This document shows, one piece after another, positions 46,366 to 51,848 of a stretch of 64,000 bases of DNA. Numbering within the stretch: position 1 is the stretch's first letter; every line of letters starts with the position of its first letter. The DNA comes from an uncultured Lachnospiraceae bacterium (GTDB lineage: Bacteria > Bacillota > Clostridia > Lachnospirales > Lachnospiraceae). Under the pieces are notes generated by a model. The model did no database searches, was not told the DNA's origin, and saw only the letters and a list, made by a program, of their open reading frames with translations. The stretch spans positions 124,001-188,000 of the forward strand of contig CAJUNB010000018.1 in assembly GCA_910587635.1 (NCBI GenBank), written 5' to 3'. Position numbers and translations under genes: made by a program.

Positions 46366-47491
46366 TTGGTAGAATTGGATCAGATGAAAACGGAATTACA
46401 GGCATACGAGACACCATTGGCGGAAGTGAGGGATTCACTTTAACCTGGCTGACAGGGAAAAGCGAATCGAAGAATTGGAGCGGGAGATGGAAGCTCCCGG
46501 GTTCTGGGATGACCCGGACTATTCCAACCAGAAAATGAAAGAATTAAAATCTCTGAAGGATGTGGTGGAGACATGCAATGGTCTCTCCTCTCAATATGAG
46601 GATATTGAAACACTCATTGAAATGGGATATGAGATGGAAGATGAGGAAATCGTATCTGAGACGAGGCAGGAGCTGGATGCTTTTATTGCCAGATTTGAAG
46701 AGATCAGAATCAGTACATTACTCTCCGGAGAATACGATAAAAATAATGCCATTCTCAAGCTGAATGCAGGAGCAGGTGGCACGGAGAGCTGTGACTGGGC
46801 AGGAATGCTCTATCGTATGTATACAAGATGGGCAGAAAAGAAAGGGTTTCAGACGGAAGTCCTCGATTATCTGGATGGAGATGAGGCGGGTATCAAATCC
46901 GTTACCTTCCAGGTGAACGGAGAAAATGCATATGGTTACCTGAAATCAGAAAAAGGAGTTCATCGTCTTGTGCGGATCTCTCCGTTTAATGCCCAGGGGA
47001 AACGACAGACTTCTTTTGTGTCGTTGGATGTTATGCCGGATATTGAAGAAGATTTGGATGTGGAAGTAAATGAAGAAGATCTGCGTATCGATACGTATCG
47101 AAGCAGTGGTGCAGGAGGACAGCATATCAATAAGACTTCTTCGGCGATAAGGATTACCCATCTTCCCACCGGCATTGTCGTACAGTGCCAGAATGAGAGA
47201 AGTCAGCACATGAATAAAGATAAGGCAATGCAGATGTTGAAGGCCAAGCTGTACATGCTCAAGCAGGAAGAAAATGCCCAGAAACTTTCGGGCATCCGAG
47301 GTGAGGTCAAGGAGATCGGATGGGGTAATCAGATTCGTTCTTATGTGATGCAGCCTTATACGATGGTGAAAGATCACAGAACCGGTGCAGAGAGCGGTAA
47401 TGTGGATGCAGTGATGGATGGAGCGTTGGATTCTTTTATCAATGCGTATTTGAAATGGATTAATTCCGACGGAGGAGAGAGAAAAGAATAA
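46366..47491 (+). CDS. prfB: Peptide chain release factor 2, programmed +1 frameshift
   Basis: RF2, which reads UGA and UAA stops. The first 25 codons run from TTG 46366 (after GTAGGTGA) to CTT at 46438-46440, then an in-frame TAA (46441-46443). A +1 shift continues at AAC 46442 to 47491, giving about 374 residues, standard for RF2. In the second part RISPFNAQGK carries the SPF stop-codon tripeptide and SSGAGGQHINKTSSA the catalytic GGQ. The usual site is CUU UGA C; here it is CUU UAA C, with an SD-like GAGGGA just upstream. It could also be a simple frameshift mutation, but position and context fit the programmed site. Confidence 0.9.
46427..46444 (+). promoter_or_regulatory. prfB: prfB frameshift signal with UAA
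   Basis: The run GTGAGGGATTCACTTTAAC holds an SD-like GAGGGA, a four-to-five-base spacer, the slippery CTT and the stop TAA. Slippage of the leucyl-tRNA from CUU to UUU restores the long frame. When RF2 is abundant the stop is used and synthesis falls. Confidence 0.75.
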
Positions 47492-47501
47492 TGGGTAAAA
47501 G

Positions 47502-47536
47502 CTGTCATATTTGCGATTTGCATATGGCAGTTTTTA
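47502..47536 (+). terminator. Terminator of secA-prfB
   Basis: CTGTCATAT (47502-47510) pairs with ATATGGCAG (47522-47530, one G-U pair), followed by TTTTTA. Confidence 0.75.
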
Positions 47537-47640
47537 TTATAAATACATATTTAATATAAACTCTCCTTGCTTTAACAGTGACGTTAGGATTACTTGGAAA
47601 TATAATAAAATAAGTAATTTTTAAAAGGGGGTATCGATTT

Positions 47641-47694
47641 ATGAGGAAACATAGGATGATAATTAACTGCCTTGAAAAGGATGGCGGAGATTAA
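47641..47694 (+). CDS. Possible 17-residue micro-ORF
   Basis: ATG 47641 to TAA 47694, encoding a short basic peptide. An AAGGGGGT site sits about nine bases upstream, better than many real genes here, and the strong hairpin at 47725 follows. There is no homology evidence, and a chance match is quite possible. The rest of 47537-47724 shows nothing I can support. Confidence 0.2.
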   Translation: MRKHRMIINCLEKDGGD

Positions 47695-47724
47695 AAAGAT
47701 AGAATGAATATAATAATGTAAAAT

Positions 47725-47767
47725 AAAAAGAGGACGCGAAACCGTTTTTGTTTCGTGTCCTCTTTTT
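47725..47767. terminator. Strong bidirectional terminator
   Basis: An 18-bp stem with one G-U pair: AAAAAGAGGACGCGAAAC (47725-47742) with 47750-47767, A-tract on one side and T-tract on the other. It would stop transcription from both directions, including the small minus-strand gene ending at 47772. Confidence 0.9.
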
Positions 47768-47771
47768 CGGT

Positions 47772-48035
47772 TCACAGGCTATATTCCACAGTGGGACGAT
47801 AAAGGTAAGTCTGGAGCTGACGATTTGCATTGTAGGTGACGATGTAGCAGTCGTTTGGCTGTTCTTCGGTCTGGTGGTCAGCTACCACTGCGTCCAGAAC
47901 GGCCGCGAAATTGAAAGAACCGGAAATACCGGATTTCCGCTGTCTGGAGCGATTGTGCTCTCTTTTTACCTTTGGAACACCGGAAATAATCTGAACCGGA
48001 TACACTTTGAAATCAAGAAATCCATTTGCTGCAAT
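47772..48035 (-). CDS. Small conserved-looking protein without a normal start codon
   Basis: A minus-strand frame that ends five bases before the strong terminator. From the internal GTG (48005) it gives 77 residues: a basic segment KVKREHNRSRQRKS, then a polar region, ending NANRQLQTYLYRPTVEYSL. The GTG has no ribosome site, but AGGAGG lies at 48045-48040, and the frame continues protein-like upstream (AANGFLDFKVYPVQ) to ATT codons at 48035 or 48038. Either a rare ATT start is used, or a small deletion destroyed the start. Family unknown to me. Confidence 0.5.
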   Translation of the reverse strand: MAANGFLDFKVYPVQIISGVPKVKREHNRSRQRKSGISGSFNFAAVLDAVVADHQTEEQPNDCYIVTYNANRQLQTYLYRPTVEYSL

Positions 48036-48174
48036 AATCCCTCCTTGGCTGCATATTCCAACAGTGTCTTTTATATTACTGTTTTGAATGTTTCTATCTA
48101 TTATATCGGCAGAATAGGAGGAAAATTTTACTGTTAATTTAAATAAAATATAAAAATATTCAGAAAATTATATT

Positions 48175-49584
48175 CTATTGCTGGGAATCTGACTTTTTCT
48201 GATGCATCATGGTTTCATATTCTCTCAGTGCCTTTAGCGCCTCATTGCTCTGAGGAATGAGTATGAGCATATTGAATATGGTCATCAAGCCTATTCCAAT
48301 ATCACCCAGATCCCATACGAAAGTATAGGCGGCCAGCCCACCGATAAAGAGCATGATGAGAGCCAGAATTTTATAGAGTGTCTGTGAGAGCCAGTTGTCT
48401 CCAAACAGATAGGCCACATTGGACCTGGCATAAAAAAGGATACCGATAAATGTGGAAAAGCTAAACAACCAGAGGGTTGCTGCGATAAAGATCATACCAA
48501 ATTTCCCCAGATGATACTGCATGGCAGTCTGAAGAAGTTCCATGCCGCTTAAGGATTCCATCATTTCTCTGGGGGCCAGAAGCATAATCATGGCGGTGCA
48601 GCTACATATGATGATGGTATCAATAAAAACGCCCAACGCTTGTAAAAGTCCTGCTTTGACCGGATGATTGGTTCCTGCTGCAGCGGCGGCACAGGGAGCA
48701 GAGCCGGAACCGGCTTCATTGGAAAAGAGCCCACGTTTGACACCATTCATCAATACGGCTCCAAAGCCACCGGAAACCATCTGGCGAATGCCAAAAGCTT
48801 CTTCGAATATCTGACCAAAGACAGAGGGAAGGAGTGTGGCATTTTTTACGATAATAAACAGCGTTATGATAAAATAGCAGCTTGCCATGATGGGAACGAG
48901 AACGTCCAACACCTTCACAGTGGCATTCTTACGCAAGACGATGACAGCTGCAAGAATCGTCAGTACAATTGTTGAATAAAGAGGCGGAATCTGAAAGGCA
49001 TTTTGGAAGGAAGAAGAGACAGAATTACTGATAACCTGGCTGATACCGCACCAACATATCAGACCGGAAATGGCGAATAAGATGGCGATAACACTGCGTC
49101 CTTTTGGGGTCTTTTTTTTATTCTGAATAAAGTCATGTATATAATAAGCGGGCCCGCCGCGGTAACCGCCATAAAGAGGATCTTTTTCTTTGTGGAGCTG
49201 TGCAAGCGTTGCTTCTGTGAAAGCAGTAGAAGAACCAATCAGCGCAGTAATCCACATCCAAAATACGGCACCGGCACCTCCGGCGGAAATGGCAGCAACT
49301 ACGCCCACCAGATTACCCATTCCTACGCGGGTGGCAGTGGAAACAATCAGTGCCTGCAGACCGGAAATAGCATGTCCGTTTTCTTGACTGCGTTTTTCCG
49401 CAGTGACACGAAGCATTTCAGGAAAAAGGCGAAGGGGGAGAAATCTTGTCCGTATGGTAAAAAAAATACCTGCCGGAATGAGAATCAGAACGAGTAGAGA
49501 GAGTCCCATATTTTGTCCTCCTGGAAGAGGAATGTAAATCAGATCTCCCCAGAGCAGCTGGTAAACAGTAGTGATAATATTCAT
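48175..49584 (-). CDS. Sodium/alanine symporter (AGCS family)
   Basis: A 469-residue membrane transporter with about ten to eleven helices, importing alanine or glycine with sodium. Family features: GLQALIVSTATRVGMGNLVGV with the conserved glycine-rich helix, a following GGAGAVFWMW, the loop PLYGGYRGGPAYYI, and GLFSNEAGSGSAPCAAAAA, the AGCS signature. Length is normal. The ATG follows AGGAGAAC. It is monocistronic by layout, convergent with the small gene region and divergent from the recombinase at 49717. Confidence 0.93.
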   Translation of the reverse strand: MNIITTVYQLLWGDLIYIPLPGGQNMGLSLLVLILIPAGIFFTIRTRFLPLRLFPEMLRVTAEKRSQENGHAISGLQALIVSTATRVGMGNLVGVVAAISAGGAGAVFWMWITALIGSSTAFTEATLAQLHKEKDPLYGGYRGGPAYYIHDFIQNKKKTPKGRSVIAILFAISGLICWCGISQVISNSVSSSFQNAFQIPPLYSTIVLTILAAVIVLRKNATVKVLDVLVPIMASCYFIITLFIIVKNATLLPSVFGQIFEEAFGIRQMVSGGFGAVLMNGVKRGLFSNEAGSGSAPCAAAAAGTNHPVKAGLLQALGVFIDTIIICSCTAMIMLLAPREMMESLSGMELLQTAMQYHLGKFGMIFIAATLWLFSFSTFIGILFYARSNVAYLFGDNWLSQTLYKILALIMLFIGGLAAYTFVWDLGDIGIGLMTIFNMLILIPQSNEALKALREYETMMHQKKSDSQQ

Positions 49585-49716
49585 AGTGTTCTCCTTTGTG
49601 AAATGGATGCCTGCTGTTTAGACAATCTGTTTGTAATATGAAATCAGTATACAATAAACGGGAATGCTTGTAAAATTATTCTTATTTGAGTTAAAACAGG
49701 ATGGAGGGCTCACGGG

Positions 49717-50559
49717 ATGAAAGGACACGTGTTAACAAAAGAGAAAATAAAGAAATTCAGAGAATATCTGAAAAACGAAGAAAGGGAATATGCCACTATT
49801 GAAAAGTACATACGGGAAATGGGTGCTTTTCATATGTGGCTGGAACACCGACCTGTCACAAAGGAGATTGTTGTAGACTGGAAAGAAAGTCTGCAGGAAA
49901 AATATGCTCCTGTTACAGTCAATGCTAAAATTTCTGCTCTGAATATTTTTTTCAGGTTTATGGGATGGGAGGAATGCAGAGTGAAATTTTTACGCATTCA
50001 GAGGCAGATATTTCGGGAACAGGCAAAGGAATTGACAAAGGTAGAATATGAGCGCCTGTTGTACGTCGCCCGAAAAGCAGGAAAGGAGAGGCTGGCCCTT
50101 TTAATGGAGACGATCTGCGCTACCGGTATCCGGGTCAGTGAAGTGCCATATATTACAATAGAAGCGGTCAGAGAAAAAAGGGCAGAAGTAGTGCTGAAAG
50201 GCAAGATACGGGTGATATTTCTGCCGGAAAAGCTGTGCCGAAAGCTGCGTAGATACGCAAAAGAACAGAAAATAGTTTCTGGTGAGATTTTCCTGACAAA
50301 AAGCGGGAAGGGACTTTCAAGACGACAGATATGGAGAGAAATGAAGGCGCTGTGTAAGGAGGCAGGGGTGGAGCAGACCAAAGTATTTCCCCACAACCTG
50401 AGACATTTATTTGCCACTTCTTTTTATAAAATATGCAAGGATGTTGTCAGGCTGGCCGATGTATTGGGACACAGTTGCGTGGAAACCACAAGAATCTATC
50501 TGCTGACCGCAGGAAAGGAACATGCACGGCAGCTGGAACAAACCGGGCTGGTCATATGA
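49717..50559 (+). CDS. Tyrosine recombinase (putative switch invertase)
   Basis: A 280-residue phage-integrase-family recombinase. The N-terminal SAM-like core-binding domain (about 5-95) precedes the catalytic domain. Catalytic residues are visible in order: Arg in ATGIRVSEV, Lys in LKGKIRVIFLP, HNLRH (His-x-x-Arg), His in VLGHSCVETT, and the nucleophile Tyr in TTRIYLL. The set is complete, so it is probably active. GGAGGG precedes the ATG. Its stop lies 15 bases before the left 18-bp inverted repeat of the candidate invertible segment, as expected of a dedicated invertase; XerC/D-like housekeeping roles are less likely given the location. Confidence 0.9.
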   Translation: MKGHVLTKEKIKKFREYLKNEEREYATIEKYIREMGAFHMWLEHRPVTKEIVVDWKESLQEKYAPVTVNAKISALNIFFRFMGWEECRVKFLRIQRQIFREQAKELTKVEYERLLYVARKAGKERLALLMETICATGIRVSEVPYITIEAVREKRAEVVLKGKIRVIFLPEKLCRKLRRYAKEQKIVSGEIFLTKSGKGLSRRQIWREMKALCKEAGVEQTKVFPHNLRHLFATSFYKICKDVVRLADVLGHSCVETTRIYLLTAGKEHARQLEQTGLVI

Positions 50560-50573
50560 AATATAAGACGGAA

Positions 50574-50591
50574 TGAATATTCTGACCACAA
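50574..50591 (+). repeat. Left inverted repeat of the switch
   Basis: An 18-bp perfect partner of 50801-50818; the match stops on both sides of the repeat. Confidence 0.85.
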
Positions 50592-50620
50592 TCCTATGAT
50601 AAAAAACATGTAACATGTTC

Positions 50621-50668
50621 AGTATATCATAGCTCATTTTTATATTCCAATTGTAATTTCAATTTCAA
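50621..50668 (-). promoter_or_regulatory. Leftward promoter sequences inside the invertible segment
   Basis: On the minus strand, TTGGAA (50650-50645), 18 bases, TATACT (50626-50621), and an overlapping TTGAAA (50668-50663), 18 bases, TATAAA (50644-50639). As read they point toward the 3' end of the first recombinase gene; after inversion they would point at the second recombinase and beyond. Confidence 0.5.
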
Positions 50669-50680
50669 AGCATGAAAGAT

Positions 50681-50718
50681 AAGGTCACGATAAATCATTT
50701 TTGTGACCTTTCTTTTTT
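50681..50718 (+). terminator. One-way terminator inside the invertible segment
   Basis: AAGGTCAC (50681-50688) pairs with GTGACCTT (50703-50710), followed by TCTTTTTT. The T-run is only on the right, so it stops rightward read-through in this orientation and would stop leftward transcription after inversion. Confidence 0.75.
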
Positions 50719-50800
50719 CATGTCCTTTCTTAAGAATTAATTGTAAAACAATAAAAACTTTTTCCTGTCGCCAACCGAATCTGCAGAAATTTTGTCTGCT

Positions 50801-50818
50801 TTGTGGTCAGAATATTCA
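50801..50818 (-). repeat. Right inverted repeat of the switch
   Basis: An 18-bp perfect partner of 50574-50591, 37 bases before the ATG of the second recombinase-like gene. Confidence 0.85.
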
Positions 50819-50854
50819 ATCTGTCAATTGCGCAGAAGAGAATAAGGAGTGAGC

Positions 50855-51679
50855 ATGGTGTCTGTATTGTGGGAAGAACGGAAAGAAGAAATAACATTGG
50901 AATTAATAGATGGATTTTTGGACGATCTGGACAAAAAGGGGCGGGGAAAAGGTTCGCTGCAAAATTATCGAAGGATATTGACAGAGCTGTACAGATATTT
51001 GCCGGAGGAAAAGACAATCGGAAGAGAAACGGGAATGGACTGGAAAACTTATCTGGAAGAACAGGGGTTACAATCTGCCACAGTAAACACGTATATGTCT
51101 GTGTGGAACAGTTTCCTTCAATATCTGGGCCATAGGGAGTGGCAGATAAACGCTTTTGGACGAAAGACAGAAAAGGTACAGCCTGAGCTCAGCCGGAGGG
51201 AATATTTGCGTCTGCTGTCCGCAGCAAAACAAATGGAAAAGGAGAAAGTGTATCTTTTAATCAAGACACTTGGTGGAGCGGGGATGCGGATACAGGAGCT
51301 CTCCCAGCTTACGGTGGATGCGGTGGAACAGGGTGTGGTAGAGCTGACATATCATAATGCGAAGAAGCGGCGGATACTTCGGCTTCCGGAGGGACTGCGA
51401 AAGGAACTGTTGGATTTTACCCGACGGGAGGGGAGGACATGGGGCGTTGTGTTTTGTTCCCAGGATGGGGCACCCATGTCCCGTACAAGTGTCAATTACT
51501 GTATCAATTCTGTAAGCCGCGAGGCACAGGTGCCGGAGGAAAAGGCTAACCCCAGATGTCTGTGGAAGATGTATCAGGAAACCTGTAGGAGAATCCGTTG
51601 CAATGTAGATGTTCTGGTAGAGCAATCCTATCAGAGAATGATGGAAGAAGAGCAGCTTTTGACAGGTTGGAAAATTTAA
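50855..51679 (+). CDS. Tyrosine-recombinase paralogue with missing catalytic box
   Basis: A 274-residue protein with the same two-domain layout and similar length as the recombinase at 49717. The first Arg (GGAGMRIQEL), a Lys-rich strand (HNAKKRRILRLP) and a Tyr near the C terminus (EQSYQRMM) remain. The H-x-x-R box is replaced by RCLWKMYQ, and the second His motif is not recognisable. It is therefore probably not an independent strand-cleaving enzyme and may act as a DNA-binding partner or directionality factor. ATG 50855 follows AAGGAG; a GTG at 50849 is also in frame. It would be the first gene read if the switch flips. Confidence 0.75.
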   Translation: MVSVLWEERKEEITLELIDGFLDDLDKKGRGKGSLQNYRRILTELYRYLPEEKTIGRETGMDWKTYLEEQGLQSATVNTYMSVWNSFLQYLGHREWQINAFGRKTEKVQPELSRREYLRLLSAAKQMEKEKVYLLIKTLGGAGMRIQELSQLTVDAVEQGVVELTYHNAKKRRILRLPEGLRKELLDFTRREGRTWGVVFCSQDGAPMSRTSVNYCINSVSREAQVPEEKANPRCLWKMYQETCRRIRCNVDVLVEQSYQRMMEEEQLLTGWKI

Positions 51680-51680
51680 G

Positions 51681-51709
51681 TTTACAAATGCAAATCACTA
51701 TAGTATAAT
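51681..51709 (+). promoter_or_regulatory. Promoter-like sequence upstream of the surface-protein gene
   Basis: TTTACA (51681-51686), 17 bases, TATAAT (51704-51709), beginning right after the stop of the recombinase paralogue. Transcription would start near the first hairpin, giving a leader with two terminator-like structures. Confidence 0.55.
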
Positions 51710-51714
51710 CAATG

Positions 51715-51744
51715 CACTGAACACTATCTTGTTCAGTGTCTTTT
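51715..51744 (+). terminator. Terminator or attenuator before the surface-protein gene
   Basis: CACTGAAC (51715-51722) pairs with GTTCAGTG (51731-51738), followed by TCTTTTTTT. Confidence 0.8.
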
Positions 51745-51755
51745 TTTATCATATG

Positions 51756-51784
51756 GGAAAGTTTATTGAACTTTCCGTCTTTTT
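51756..51784 (+). terminator. Second terminator-like hairpin in the surface-protein leader
   Basis: GGAAAGT (51756-51762) pairs with ACTTTCC (51770-51776), followed by GTCTTTTT. It lies about 65 bases upstream of the ATG. Confidence 0.6.
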
Positions 51785-51848
51785 ATCAATCAATTTTTTC
51801 ACACTGTATTTTCCCGGGAAGAACAAACGAAAAGAACAGGAGGATTTT

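Larger units (their letters stand above)
50574..50818. other. Candidate invertible promoter segment (phase switch)
   Basis: TGAATATTCTGACCACAA at 50574-50591 is exactly repeated in reverse complement at 50801-50818, enclosing 209 bases (50592-50800). Inside are leftward promoter-like sequences and a rightward terminator. A complete tyrosine recombinase lies immediately to the left, and a recombinase paralogue and a surface-protein gene to the right. In the present orientation the inner promoters point away from the right-hand genes, which would be the OFF state. Confidence 0.7.

Noticed and set aside
49717..51679. Integrated phage or conjugative element around the recombinases
   Set aside because: No other phage, transfer or replication genes nearby; inverted repeats and gene order fit a local switch better.
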